Assembly (NCBI RefSeq): GCF_000004195.4
Contig: NC_030683.2
Coordinates: forward strand, 70,837,764-70,901,763
From: Xenopus tropicalis
Lineage: Eukaryota; Chordata; Amphibia; Anura; Pipidae
Length of the DNA stretch: 64,000 nt
Direction: 5' to 3'
Each line of letters begins with the position of its first letter. Within the stretch, counting starts at the first letter, position 1. A model generated the notes under the pieces. The model saw only the letters and a list, made by a program, of their open reading frames with translations, ran no database searches and had not been told where the DNA came from. Made by a program: the position numbers and the translations under genes. This document shows, one piece after another, positions 19,601 to 32,472 of this stretch.

Positions 19601-20560
19601 GATACAGTTGCCTGCAAAGCCGAACGGGTTACCTGTGTATGTTTGACAGTCACTGCTTAAGGGTTCACTAACCTTTAGGCAAAAGTGAATAAGGACAGAA
19701 AAACAGATTAGCCAGTCATTAGGTATAGGTGAATGAAAATACAATGACAAATGGGTGAGCCAACAGCAACATGTGAAAATGGTGGAGGATCAACCTAAGG
19801 GCAGTAGAAATAAGAAGAGAGTGACAGAGATATCAATCACCTGTCACAGATGAACAAACACAAAATCAGAATGAATGGAATAGGATTTTTTCCACACATA
19901 AGGTCATAGTATATAATTTGAAATTGGCAGATCAATCTTAACATTTAAATTATGTTTTATGGATTTAAATTTAGATTCTCTAAGTCAATTTCATTTCTGG
20001 AAAAAAAAGCATTGTGCTCCCTTTTCTATAGGAATCCTGTCCCTCCATGTGAAAATCACTTTTATAGAGAAACTGCCACTGTTGGTTGAAGCCTGAAGTT
20101 TTCTCCTTTATGTGTAGTAGCGGTCCTATTCTAAAGTCAGTTATTGTCACCTCCCCAAATCTTATGCCATCCCCCTCAAGACCATCCCACTTTCTATGAC
20201 TCTTTCAAAGCTATTACACTTTATACTGGGCAAATCTACACCAGGGCAGTAAACCATAACCACAGTGTTTTTCTAGCTGGAGGTAGAACAATGAGAGCAT
20301 AAATATGATGGGTTACATTTGCCCAGCATTGATCAGTGAGCCCCACTTATATTATATTAAATAAAAGGTAGGCAAGGGGATATGCAAACATACTCCTATT
20401 TGTTGTTAGTGACACTGAAACCGTATTCACTTTCCCAAGCCCTCCACCAGCAAAGCATGCAACCTTTCCTTGAGTTACACCTCTTCAATTAATTTTTGAA
20501 AGCAAACATAGCTTATGGGTCCATATAGTGCTCAATGGACATAGTTTAAATAAGAAAATG
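16640..20560. other. Non-coding stretch, no gene seen
   Basis: AT-rich sequence without recognisable exons. The block at about 18270-19480 is richer in structure (GTGTCAC...GTGACAC near 18279-18301, several CCCAGGA/GGGACC words) and may be an old retroelement, but I could not define its ends or a coding motif. Around 20570-20690 a stretch with CGTTGCCACCTATCCGGTAT and ACCGGCC resembles a dispersed repeat of unknown class. Confidence 0.4.
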
Positions 20561-20732
20561 ATGCGGTATTAGCGTTGCCACCTATCCGGTATTTTACCGG
20601 CCTTGCTGGTAAAAATGATGCTTGATGTAATTAATAGGGAAAAAGGCAAAAATATAGGATGGTCGGTATTTTTTTCCACAAAATGTGCCACTCTTATGTG
20701 GTGTGTGGGTGTACCAAATGCTTCAGTTAAAA

Positions 20733-21060
20733 GGATAGTGTCATGATTTTTATGGTGTACTTTTTATTCTTGTTATCCATTTAAAATTTTATTCTTGAAC
20801 CAACAAATGTATTTTTTTAGTTGTAATATTGGTGTGTAGGCACCATCTCAATGCATTGTGCCTGATTCTAAGCTTTCAGATAACCTGTTGTTTCTCCTAC
20901 TCCCATGTAACTGGAGGAGCCCCAAGCTGGACTTGGATTTCTTACTATTAAATGCTATTCTGATATCTACTGGGGGCTGTTCTCTTGCTACCTTCCCCTT
21001 GTTCTGCTGATCTGCTGCTGGGGAGAGGGGTGATCGCCCTGCCACTTGGGTTTCTGATTA
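20733..21060 (-). mobile_element. TTAA-type MITE copy, reverse orientation
   Basis: This is the reverse complement of the element at 42005-42481. Shared words include ATGATTTTTATGGT, CACCAATATTACA (on the other strand), CTCCTACTCCCATGTAACTG and GATATCTACTGGG. The right part is truncated relative to the 42-kb copy. No coding potential. Confidence 0.75.
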
Positions 21061-21918
21061 AGCTGGGAACAACTGTACAATTTCTGTTTAATTTATTTTT
21101 CCTCAGTACATAGCTCATTGACTGTGCCTTAAACCTTTACTTACAGAAGATATTAGACACCAATGCATACATTCTTAGGGTACTTAATATGGTTATATGG
21201 CTATAAATCTGCAAGTATGTAGTTGGTTACTCTTGGTATAAACCTGGGAAACTTTGCCATTTATGTACATTATAAGGTAGCACTGTACAGCCTTCACAAA
21301 TAAACCACTCATTATAGTATAGAAATAACAGCATTATGCTGTGTGTAAAAGATCTTACAGTGGGCAAGTGACACAAGACAGCAATTAAGAGTATATTTTC
21401 AGGAAGGAATTTCACACTGACAAATATTTATTCATTTCTAAGCTAACAGAATTCTTGGAACCAGGGGAAACATCAGTAGGCAGAAGCCTGAGATAAGAAT
21501 GTGACAGATTCCCTAACAGGCAGGTAAGCATAGGGCCGGAAAGACATCTGTCAGAAATAAAGGTTTTGCAAGTGATTGATGAAGCAGTGGACAGAACAGT
21601 GTTTGTGTTGTACAAAGGAATGTTCCAGACAGTACTGCATTATTTATTATCTATAACACAAGCATTTGCTGTACACTGAAGCTCCATTTCTTTTCCCTGT
21701 TTAAGAAAAAACTTTGTATTTTACATACATAAATGGAAGTCTTTCTGCTTCCAGAGACAATAACCTGTGTAAATGTAGATGTTTCTGTGGAATAAGGTTA
21801 TGGCATGAGGGTAAAGCAAAGACATGTTTCTAAGGGGCTGGCTAAATAAGCACTAATGCTTTTTCAGGTTTACTTATAAATAATACATGGATAGTACAAA
21901 GACCATGGGTATCAGTTC
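21061..21918. other. AT-rich non-coding stretch
   Basis: No gene, RNA or bounded repeat recognised. Confidence 0.4.
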
Positions 21919-22167
21919 TTAAAAGAGAAGGACAGGTACAATCACTGGGGGGTCCCAAAATGTTAGGCACCCCCCAGTGATTGTAATCGTTTACCTGATA
22001 CTCAGGGTTGGAGCTCCGGTTAGCAGAAAACCAAACCAGCCCTGAAAGGAGAAGAGGGTTGCTGTCTCGCAGCTTCCCTGGGCTGGTGCTGTCGTCTTCT
22101 AACATGGGCACCAGCCGGCCCGGGGCAAGCACCCCCCCAAGTGATTGCACCTTTCCTTGTCCTTTAA
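21919..22167. mobile_element. T2-like MITE flanked by TTAA
   Basis: TTAAAAGAGAAGGACAGGTA at the left and the reverse complement TTTAAAGGACAAGGAAAGGT at the right, both at TTAA (21919-21922 and 22164-22167). Subterminal CAATCACTGGGG and CCCCCCAAGTGATTG are also inverted. A TTAA target with TTAAAGG-type ends matches the Xenopus T2 MITE group as I recall it. Confidence 0.75.
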
Positions 22168-24409
22168 ATTTTTTTTTTCAAAAATCTTTTCAAGATTACA
22201 CAAAAAGTGGGGCTGTGAGAGCACTGCAAAGCAAAGTAAAATATAAACGGTAAGTACAATGGAAGTGCAACTAATCTGGCCAAATTAGCTACAAGCATAC
22301 AAGAGGGGGGATTGAAAAGCTTTTCAAGCAACAACAGTGACGTCACTAGCGTGCCCTGAACCAGACGAGCATAGAGAGTGCAGGTGCATGTACCTCGCAT
22401 GCATGGATGGCGCAGTGGCACACGTGCAAGGCAAGTAAGTTGCCTGCCTACTTATACACCTCCCAGGCACGTGTATTATTAAGTGTACACAAATATGGCA
22501 GCCCTCTCATAGAGAAACACAGGGGATCAGATAAGTAATGTAAAAGCATCAGGCAAATATTTTTAAGCATGGAAGCATGGAAATACAATGTTATGATAGA
22601 TGTAAAAAAAGGTTTAATTTTAGGTGTCAGTATCTCTCTAAGCCTTGTGGTCTTCTCATTGTAAAACTACATAGGGTAGATCTACACTGGAGATTTTGTC
22701 GGATGTGAACTTGTTGACAAATTGCATCCTTGCATTGATAGCAGATGTATATGTTTAAGAATGGATATAAATCTGATCTGTAAATTACATTAAATATTAC
22801 CATCCAATTTTACACGACTGACGCTAAAGAATGCAGCCAAGCATGCTCCTTGCACATGTATAGTTGCGCTTGGCACTAATGTGTCTTTCTTGCCCCCTCT
22901 GTTGAATCATGATGATGCGGTACCCTGGAGCTACCACCACCTTTACCATTTTAACATTGCATGCAATCACATAAGGCACAACTTCATATGCAACTGGAAT
23001 TACAAGAAAGTGAAATTACTTTGCACAAAAAAAGACTTCTCCTTGAAATACATTGACTTTGCGATGTAAATACATAAAAACAACAAAGAAGCTGTCCAGC
23101 TTTATCTGATTAGAGTTTACATTAAAGCATGGAGGATCAGATTTTGTAGCAATGCACAGAATTGTGTGCTGTTTATGCTGTTGCATGACAAGATCATGTG
23201 GGTCAGATAAAGTCTTACTCATAGAATCAGAACAAATCGCCCATGTAGTTCTGCTGCCCTTAATTATGCAATGTTGTAACTCATGGATGACACAGTGAGA
23301 TGTACTTTAATACATGATGTTTGATGGTAACAACAGTGGACATTGAATAAAAACATTTGTGACATATCAGTCTGCTAACTGTCTTTCACATAGCTCAAGA
23401 ATAGATATTTTAGTATGCAAAGCATATATAAATAAACTGAAGTGATAAATGTTGCCCTTTATAGCAGCTGTGTGCTCATAGAAATCGTCTCGCTCTCTTG
23501 GAAATCCTCCTGGCTGCCATCTATGTCCCAAACTGCTTAAAAATATTTTTCTTCTAATCATTCCTCTGTGCCGTTTTAGATTTCAGCTTTTATGACTTGC
23601 TTCACATTCCACCTGACATTTTCATCATGGTCAAGGCTGGCTTCCCTCTAGCTTATTTACATTATAAGCCCTCTCTTGGCTACACACCCTTTCAATGATT
23701 GCCCCATTACTCTGGAGCAGGTTACAGTTAAACATTCATCACATTTTTATCACCACATTCAACCTGCATCTGAAAACCTGCTTACTGTAGAATTCTGGTT
23801 ATATATTTATAGCTGCACTGTATGCTTCTAATAACTGAACTAGGCAGCATTCCTTTGCATATACACACACATTTATGGCTCTTAGAATTCTGTAAAATTC
23901 CACTTGTCCTATTTAGACTGCAACCTCTTCAGGGTCAAACTTTTACAGCAATGGATTTGTAAAAGTTTTGCCACTGGCAATTTACACTGACACCAATGAA
24001 AAGATATCTTTTCACTAATTGGATGTTTTGACGCTTGCTGGTATAGATTTAGTTTGGGTGACAAAAATGTCCCATGTGCCATTGGCCACAAGGTTACTCA
24101 TCAAATAAACAGTTAACTGAGTTTGAAGAACCATCCGCACCCATATACTTGCAAGATCTGAGAAGTACAGTATGTGACAAGTCAGTGTGGAAACACTTCT
24201 CAAACTTTTCAAGGATAGCCTATTGGAGAGAAAGAGGTGTATTCAACACATGGTTTACTCAGGGTTGCATGGAGTTGTAATAAGACCTGTGATAAGTAGG
24301 GGACAACAGCAGTGTACTGAGAATAAGACCCCCCACACTTAGGGAGGAGTTATTTTTTGCGCTTAAAAAACTCGAGTTATGGTTCGGAAACTCAAATGGC
24401 TGGCATTTA
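22168..24409. other. Non-coding stretch with possible LINE remnant
   Basis: No gene recognised. The sequence at about 23600-23940 (CTCTGGAGCAGGTTACAGTTAAACA..., GACTGCAACCTCTTCAGGG) has the flavour of a decayed CR1/L2-like LINE 3' end. This is a weak impression only. Confidence 0.35.
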
Positions 24410-24616
24410 TTAAAGGAAAACTATACCCCCAGAATAAATTAACCAACAGATAGTTTATATTATGTTAAGTGACCTATTAAAGAATCTCACCAAACTGGAA
24501 TATATATATACAGTATCTGTGAGCTGGTTGATGCCATATATTTTACATATGAGCTGGTTTATGCAATATATTTGTTATAGAGACCTACATTGTTTGGGGG
24601 TATAGTTTTCCTTTAA
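24410..24616. mobile_element. T2-type MITE flanked by TTAA
   Basis: Left end TTAAAGGAAAACTATACCCC and right end GGGGGTATAGTTTTCCTTTAA are perfect inverted repeats over about 20 bp, with TTAA at 24410-24413 and 24613-24616. The interior is AT-rich and has two copies of GAGCTGGTT(G/T)ATGC. It matches the TTAAAGGRRAACTATACCCC type common in Xenopus. Confidence 0.9.
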
Positions 24617-24838
24617 GCGCAAAAAACCTGAAAACTGGTCAAGCCATATTCTCAAACTTGTTTTTAGAGCTCGAAAACTCAAATAAAATGATGATGCAAG
24701 TTTATTGTTGAAAACTGATACATGAACCCATTAATATGCTCATAGCTGGCACATTTTATAAGAATTCAATGGAATGCAAGGGGATTGTGACAAAAACAGC
24801 TTTTTAAATATGGAGTTGGAGACCTTTTTACAATAATA

Positions 24839-25127
24839 TTAAAGCTCGTTAACCTCGTTTCGTACAATATTCGGTGCATGTATGGCAAGTCGGCAAGTCG
24901 ACCGATATCGCAGGAGGCTGCTGATATCGGTCGACTCGTCGATCGGGCGGGTTAAAAGATTTTGATCGGGCGCCATAGAAGGTGCCTGAGCAAAATCTGC
25001 CTTCAGGGCTGAATCGGCAAAAGGAGGTAGAAATCCTATTGTTTCTACCTTCTTATCTGCCGTTTCAGCCCTGAACGTTAGTGGCGGATTGAACAATCAT
25101 ACGTGCCACGTGTGTGGCCACCTTTAA
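24839..25127. mobile_element. Hairpin-rich MITE, probably TTAA-type
   Basis: A GC-rich island in AT-rich DNA bounded by TTAAAG and CTTTAA. It contains a stem formed by GTCGACCGATATC (near 24897) and GATATCGGTCGAC (near 24924), and a second by GGTAGAAATCCTATTGTTTC and TACC near 25025-25055. No protein motif in any frame. Confidence 0.6.
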
Positions 25128-27464
25128 AAAGGCACATGGCTATAGACTTGAGCCTTTGCATTACCTTTATCTTTTAGATAAAGGGAAAACTAATCTATAT
25201 CTCCCAGCTGGCTGTCTGCCAAGCAAACCTCATTCTCCAAACTGGCTTTGGTCTAACTTTGTGGATCAATCAGTACTAAAATAAGAGAAACCTAATATCA
25301 GACATTTCAGATAGTTTTTATACTTTATATTATTTTATATTACTCTCATTACTGGAGTATCACATATGGCAAGACTTAAATTCAAAAGCAACCAATTTCT
25401 AATCATCTCCAGGGTGATTTAATCAGAGAAGCAAAACGATGACTGTACAAGAGAGGGCAGCAGTGAGGTGCAAAAAGATGGAAATGTGTTGCTAGGATTT
25501 TAGTATGTTCTTTTTGATTTTTTTTCCGTACATTCATGTCAGGAGTCTACAATAAACTTCAGATGTAAGCCTTGTAATACCAGTGTGAAAAGAGAGGGTT
25601 AATGCCTTTGTGAGATATGATATATAAAGCTTCAACAGTATGATGGAAAGCTTTAGATTTCATATCAGTGCATTGAATGGAGAACTGCAGAGCTTCAAAG
25701 CAGTGCAAGCGCTGGGGAGATTTGATCTATTTACACTGTAGGGCCCTACAGAGCTTTTCTCTATATTAAAGCAAAGTCCATTTTCCCTTTCCCTGTCTCA
25801 TTACAGAAGCAAGTCTCTTATGAAATGTATTAAGGAACTAAAAAATTCATAAGCAGCCATAATAAAATATAGGTAAATGTGCACAGATCCTTTAAATAAT
25901 GGTAATGGCCCTGAAGGGGAAAATTCTGCACAAGGCTGGCAGCTTGAACTAATTCTATGTAATTTAGCTCAGTTTTGGAAAATGAAAGGGGAAAATTCAG
26001 CAGATATTCTACCAGTTCTATCTTGTAATTAGAAGACAGTTCATTTGTGCATCAACGCAGATACTCAGCAGACAGAAGGGAGGGTGGTGATGGCTGTAAG
26101 GAAATAAGCATAATTAAATAGAATGATATAATGAACAGATTTTTCCATCTGCAAAAGTGGAAACAGCAGGGGCATTATGGGGTACTTTTTGTATTGCTGG
26201 TAATGGATAACCAGTGTACAGTGTTCAACTTTGGAACATCACAACTTAATGCACATCAAACCTCCTTTAGTTATACAATGTGCATCTGTCACAGATGCAG
26301 CTTCATTAAAAATGGAATATTAGCTATCACAAAGCTGATATAGCTATCAGAAATGCATAACATATAGAGGTAATATAAACCCCCGAGACAAGGCCAGAGA
26401 CAGAACAAATGTTTTGAGTTCTTGTGCCAATAGAGCACTGAATGACTGCCCATATTAGTGCTAATTTTCAATTGTATGTCCGCATCAACACATTTAAATC
26501 AGATGTTCTTTAGTTAGCCTTCTGGGGAAGTTTATTTAATTTATTTTTTCTGATTGTCCAGTGCTTTATATAAGTGCACATTTTAATGTTCCTTATTAAG
26601 TACCCACCTCATACATTCTACTGAACTTATAAATTAGAGTTATAACAAACGACAAAGGAATACATTTTAGCATTATAGTGCTGCCATACATAAAGGCTAT
26701 TTCCATCTATTTAGCTTCTTTTTTCTCATACAGCCAAATGGTTAGAAGCAGAAGCACCCACTGACACCTAGACCCACAGTGAGTTTTCATGGTACTCTAT
26801 ATGAAAACATTTTGTTAGTTGCTATAGATTACTAGATCTGGAGCAGAGATTGAAAAAAATATTTTATCAACCAGTCATCAGGGAACTGATTTTTAGTCAA
26901 AAACACAGGAGAAAAGTTTTGTGATTAACAGGAGGATTGCAGCATTCCAGCTGCAATTCATTGTAGGCAGGTGCAGAACCAGCACTTGCAGTATGTTGAA
27001 TAAATGGAGCATCCTTGTCTTAAGGAAATTCTCACCTATTAATAACTTTGATTTATTAAATGTGATATGTATAGAAAGTCTGCAGTAGTAGCAAATCTTT
27101 TAGTTTGCCTGATTTACGAGTTCCTGTTTTGCTCCCTGCTTTAATTCCCAGTAAGTTGGAAAACTATAAACTCTAAACTGTTTTCCTATCCAAGCAGGTA
27201 CCTGAAGAAACACACCATACCAAGCTACCAACACACAGACACCAGCATAGTACTTTAGTATAGAATTCCAAAGCAAGTATCACCCTAAGAGATACTCAGG
27301 GGCAAGAAATGACTGTATGATGTGGGCTGGACTTTGTTCACACTTCAAGAATATAATTGGCATTAATAAGGGAGTTATACATAGGATTTTTTGAGGTATA
27401 TACAGTATGTCTCTTATATATAAACAGCTAATTTGCTGTTTTTACAGTACCAGTACACTTTATG
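25128..27464. other. Non-coding stretch with candidate conserved block
   Basis: No exon recognised. The part at about 25590-26070 lacks recognisable repeats and is listed in the findings as a possible conserved non-coding element. Confidence 0.4.
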
Positions 27465-27472
27465 ACTATAAC

Positions 27473-27801
27473 CAGTGATGAGCGAATCTGTCCCGAAACG
27501 CATTTGTCGTGCAATTTTTTTGTCGCCAGCATCTATTTTTTGTCGCCTGTGTGTATTGTTTTTGTCACCTGTGCTTTTTGACGCGACTTCGCCTTTTTTT
27601 ACGCGACCGCGCCTTTTTTTACGCAATCACGCCCTTTTTAACGCGACCGCGCCCCATTTGAAGCACCAGAAAAAAAATATTCCGCACAGCAAATTTTTTC
27701 ACAGCAAATTTTCGCAGAAGTTTCAGGAAACAATTCACCAATGGCAAAATGCAGAAATTCGCTGCACATCCATGCCTGGTGAAAAAATTCGCTTATCACC
27801 A
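27473..27801 (+). mobile_element. hAT-like MITE (TAGTGATGAGCG family)
   Basis: Starts CAGTGATGAGCGAATCTGTC and ends TTCGCTTATCACCA. Flanked by a perfect 8-bp duplication ACTATAAC (27465-27472, 27802-27809). The interior has TTTTTTACGCGACCGCGCC repeats. The open frame at 27475-27858 runs through the MITE and is not a gene. Confidence 0.9.
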
Positions 27802-27809
27802 ACTATAAC

Positions 27810-28810
27810 AGAAACTGAGGCACTATCATGTAAAAGGTATATCATCATTATCTTCTGAAGTGTAAGGAAAGTGTGACATGTGAAGGATTGAACTTGGGCA
27901 AAAAGAGGTGTGATATTGGTGTGAATCAATGGTTTTGCTTTTCTTGGGCTAAACAGGGCAAAAAGGGAAACTGACGCTAATCTATGTTTGGTCCTTGTAA
28001 TGTTGAAAAATTAGATTCCCCTTGCATATTGGACTTTTGCTTACATATCTGAAAGCCAAAATAGTCCCAACAAAGATTTTGGTCACAAGATTTTTTGTTA
28101 TTAAAACCACATTCAAAAATTATATTCCACATTAGCCCTAATCAATGAACTCATGTTGAACAATGGGGTGTACTGCCCTTTTAATATGATATAGTGCTCA
28201 GTGAATTTAGACATTTATAAATTTATTTAAAAACATTTATCTTACTATTTCTCATCCTAGAACCCAGGTAATGCCTTTTAAATGATATTTAACCCTATTA
28301 ATAACGTAAATGTTTCTATTATCTTCAGAAATATAAGTGGCCTATAACAGGCTGATATTAGTTCCCCTTTACATCTGCATAGCTGAAAACAGGCATTTAA
28401 CTGGTTTATTAATGCAGCATTCCTCTCTGATATTTTTCTTCATCTTGACAAAAGAGTCCTATTTATTATGCTGTGTAAAATGATAGTAGAAAAACTGTTT
28501 AAAAGTTGTGTAAAATAAAAGATAAATTTATCACGGTGTGTGTTTCACGCCTCCCAATCACCATACTTGAGACTAATATTTTACGCAATTTCTAATCTGT
28601 TAATGTCCAAGGGGAAAAATTCAAATGGCAAGTAAGTTTAGGCAGAAGTTGGTCTGTAAAAAAAAGTGTGAAAACGCAATGGTTTAACGCTGTATTTTCA
28701 CTTAACATTGAAGCAGCTGCTTCAATTTATGTTGGATTTTTTACACATAGGAATGAAATCACTAAAATTCAATATACAGCTTGATAAGTACACAGTTTTT
28801 TACGCAATAC
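27810..28810. other. AT-rich non-coding stretch
   Basis: No gene or bounded repeat recognised. Confidence 0.45.
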
Positions 28811-28813
28811 CTA

Positions 28814-29287
28814 GGGGCTGATTTACTTACCCATGATTTTTTCGTATGTTTTGCGATTTTTTCGGATTCTTTACGAATTTTTCGTTACCAATACGATTTT
28901 TGCGTAAAAACGCGAGTTTTTCGTATCCATTACGAAAGTTGCGTAAAAAGTTGCGATTTTTCGTAGCGTTAAAACTTACGCGAAAAGTTGCGCATTTTTC
29001 GTAGCGTTAAAACTTAAAAGGTGCAAAGTTTCGCGTAAGTTTTAACGCTACGAAAAAAGCGCAACTTTTTGCGCAAGTTTTAACGCTACGAAAAATCGCC
29101 AGATTTTACGCAACTTTCGTAATGGCTACGAAAAACTCGCGTTTTTACGCAAAAATCGTATTGGTAACGAAAAATTCGTAAAGAATTCGAAGAAATCGCA
29201 AAACATACGAAAAAGTCGCAAAATGTTCGTTTTCAAGTCGGAACTTTTCCAATTCGGGTCGGATTCGTGGGTTAGTAAATCAGCCCC
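28814..29287. mobile_element. Hairpin MITE of GGGGCTGATTTAC family, 3-bp duplication CTA
   Basis: Closely similar to 14219-14740, with the same TTTTTCGTAGCGTTAAAAC arms. Ends GGGGCTGATTTACTTACCC and GGGTTAGTAAATCAGCCCC, flanked by CTA (28811-28813 and 29288-29290). The arms fold over nearly the whole length. Confidence 0.85.
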
Positions 29288-29290
29288 CTA

Positions 29291-30086
29291 GTGTGTTGTA
29301 TTTGGTCCATAGTATGATAAATAGGCCCCTACTGTACAAAATTTCAGTTGGTTCTAACATTATCTATAAAGGGGTGGATAAGGAACACTGTGAAACAATA
29401 TAAGTACTTCAATTACAGTTACAATTGCTTCTTTGCCATGAAAATAAAATGATGAGTTCAGTTCAGTGCAATTAGCAACTTTCCTCCAAGATAGAACAGC
29501 ATAATTGTTCATTTGGCCTAGACATAGTTCACTACACATACTTGAAACTGTCAAATGGACTGTTTAGACTGCACCCAGCCCAGACCAGCTGGTTAACCAC
29601 TTGACCCACATCTGTTCTTGTTTTCCTAGGTAAACAATAAGGAACAAAATTACTACACAGTCCATATTACTTTATACAGTGCCCTGTTTTATGTTAAGTA
29701 GGCCTCTCTTTCCACCTTTGGTTCTTCAGTTGTTCTTGCACTGTAACTTTTAGCCCCCCTATCAACCCTTGAATCATGCCAGAAACTAGAATGACAACAT
29801 AGTAAGTTAGGTTGAAAAAAAGACACACGTTCATTAAGTTTAAAGTAAAGTTCTGCAGGTTTAACAGCAGTCATATTAGTGTTGCTGCTATATTGCCCTT
29901 CAAACTTGCTATTTCAGAGCCATAATCCCTCCCTGTGTTTATCCAATTACAGACTCTGAAAGGCTCCTGCAAAGTCAAGAGATAAATGTGGGGTGTATTA
30001 CTGAGCTTAACCAATCCTGCAAGTGTTGCTCAAGAGCATGGCCAAAACTAGAGGTAGGCAGAAGGAGCATGTGCCTAGGGTGCAAA
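29291..30086. other. Non-coding stretch with short LINE-tail fragment
   Basis: No gene recognised. At 29784-29832 (minus strand) a short copy of a LINE-like tail reads TTTTTTTCAACCTAACTTAC. Confidence 0.4.
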
Positions 30087-30107
30087 GGGGGGGGGGGGGG
30101 GGGGGGG
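30087..30107. repeat. 21-base poly-G tract
   Basis: An uninterrupted run of 21 G. It is flanked by partly inverted sequences (GTAGGCAGAAGGAGCATGTGCC on the left, GTCTGCCTACCCC on the right), so it lies inside a decayed inverted-repeat element. The length may be unreliable in an assembly. Confidence 0.9.
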
Positions 30108-31484
30108 ATTGGGCGCTTGGAACAAACCTCTTCTGTCTGCCTACCCCTAGTCTGGGCCCTGAAGTCCTGTGCATGATTCTTTCACTCCCGAACTCCTTCT
30201 TGTCACTCCTTCCCCTACCTGGATATCACTGTGTATGCTCAGGCTCAAGTGTGGGGGAGGGCAAAGTTGTTGGCCGAGGTGGCCGCCAAGTTGGCTACGC
30301 CTTGGCCTGTCACTGCTTATAAGGTCCAACTGCTGTATGTGTGGTCCTTCTCGGACCTACCTTAATATTTCGTTTTGAACATTTATTGAGATAAATGTTC
30401 CGACACCTCAAACTCTCAGATGGATATATTTCCACAGTGCTTGTTCTGAAGCATAGACACCATTGGAATCCATGATTTTTATATAAATGGCCTCTTTGAG
30501 CTTTCACACACATAACTCTCCAAAGCAAATTTAAAGAAAGTATTTGTACTTGTAATGACATGCAGTGCCTATTATATTGGCTAAAATGTGGCAACAAGGG
30601 TTGCAACACTGCATTCATACTCTATATTCATCCAGTCTATTATTCTGTATCCTGTGTAAGGGTTTTAAATTGCAGCAAATTTATCATCATTGCTGTCAGC
30701 TAGTGTGTATGTTTAGTGTGTATGAAACATTTAAAGAAATAAATAAAGAATGCAGTACCAGTATGCTAGATAGCTGCAACCCCAAAATTCCCTCAAACAA
30801 ACACTGAACACTCATCTGATTTTGTTGTTGTCAATTAACACTATTTCATCTTTTTTGTGGTATCAAGGCAGCACACATTCCATGAGATATCTGGAAATCC
30901 TAAAACTCACAGTAACACAGCAGACACACACTAGTGAGAGTAAATTAAAACAAAGATTCTGTAGTGGTGCAAAATCTGTTGACATTAGTGTTTAGCTCTG
31001 CATTTATTTAATGTATTTTTTATTAGCACCGTATAAATTACTGCCGGCCACCCACATATGCCAGAAGACAATAGAATGTACAGTACAACTGAAGGGGGAA
31101 AACTTGCAAATGTATACAAATAAAACTGCCTCTCCTGTTATTGCATCAGCAATTTTCCAGAACAAAAAAAAACACCACATGCAAACTATTTTTTCCTTTA
31201 CTGAGCTAAGCGTTTTATATATACTCACATTGAGCCTAAGAAAAGAAAGAAATAGCAGCAATCTTTCATTTAGCCTCAAACAGAACAATGAATCCTCACT
31301 GCAAATCTCAGGAGACCAAGGTACAACCTATTGCACAAAACTGGGACAATATTACTTATATAAAGAGATTTTGAGCACATTTAAATCAGTACTTCACCTA
31401 AGAACTGTTTTTTCTTTTTGCACAAGATGTAATTTTAAGCAATTTTCCAATATACATTAATTACAGTAAAATACTGTAAAACCC
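30108..31484. other. Non-coding stretch
   Basis: No gene recognised. Open frames around 31004-31460 overlap on both strands and show no domain. Confidence 0.4.
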
Positions 31485-31620
31485 AGAAGCCTAACATAGC
31501 AACCAATCAGCAGGTAGAATTTACTGGTCACCTGTGTAAAATCAAATAGCTTGTTTGTTGCAACAGGTTACTGCTCCTGGGCAAACTTAGTTCCTTTTAT
31601 TATGTAACACCTATTTGGCC
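31485..31620. repeat. Interspersed repeat fragment (ATAGCAACCAATCAGCAGGT)
   Basis: ATAGCAACCAATCAGCAGGT followed by ACTGGTCACCTGTG and GTTACTGCTCCTGGGCAAAC is a combination I recognise as a common Xenopus repeat. Class and ends are not determined. Confidence 0.5.
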
Positions 31621-31639
31621 TATTTAAGGACAAATCCAG

Positions 31640-32472
31640 GCTAGTAGTATAATGGAGAGCATGGGTTACATGCGACACTTAATACAAAGGATTGAGCCTC
31701 CGCTATATGGGAGAATTAGGATGGAGCGAGGGTGTAGTAGAACTACAACTAGCTGAGGTGTGTGGTGCAAATAGAGAATGATGGACGCCAGAGGATTCTT
31801 ATGGTGCAATAATAATTGGTTTATTGAACTAAGAACAAGTTGGATAGTGCAGCAGGGTATATACTCACAGTCACAGCAGTATAGGAATTGGTCACAATGG
31901 AATATAGCAGATGTGTCACTCAAGGGACAGAAATACCCACTTGGAGGATGCACAGGGGATTAGTTGATACCTGAGATGAAGACCTTTCAGTAGAGAGTGT
32001 TCCGGCTGACTGTGGTCCAGGGGAGAGCTCCTAACCTGGTACCTGGCGTCTAATAAACCGGTCCCTAAAGAACGACAACAGAGCCGGGGTAGGCTAAACC
32101 CTTTTACAACTCCTGGATGGGGCTATTAACTGCCCTTGCTAAATAAACTGACTACGCTCACCACTCCTAGAGGGTGCTATTAATAAATCTGACTGTGCTG
32201 GCTTTACCTCGTTCACGGGGCCCTGTCCCCGACTTATCACTAGTGTATGAGGTCCCCTAGGGTACAAAATGGCTTCTGGGCCTATGTCCAATCCAGGCTC
32301 AATTGGAGCTCTGCCCAGGACACAGCATGCAGCCAAAAGAGCAAGGCACTTCCTTGTGCAAGACACTATATAGTCTGCCAAAGGGGAGTGGTCAACCTGG
32401 GCTAAACCTATTAGGAGTAGCTTAATAACTGTAACCTGAGTATAGAGGGCTCTGCCCTATAACAGTACAGAT
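31640..32472. other. Unclassified, possibly an LTR or other retroelement
   Basis: A block of more balanced composition than its flanks, with several CTGGATGGGGCTATTAACTG-like and AATAAA-containing segments. It reads like an old retroelement, but no terminal repeats, pol motifs or target duplication were found. It adjoins the inverted repeat at 32473. Confidence 0.3.

Noticed and set aside
22896..23070. Short frames that looked like a possible exon
   Set aside because: No splice-site pair, no domain, and composition equal to the surroundings.
27475..27858. 127-residue frame
   Set aside because: It covers a MITE with an 8-bp target duplication and has no similarity to a protein family.
31011..31460. 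149-residue frame with a partial antisense frame
   Set aside because: Low-complexity composition, overlapped by an antisense frame, with no motif and no splice or promoter context. Most likely chance.
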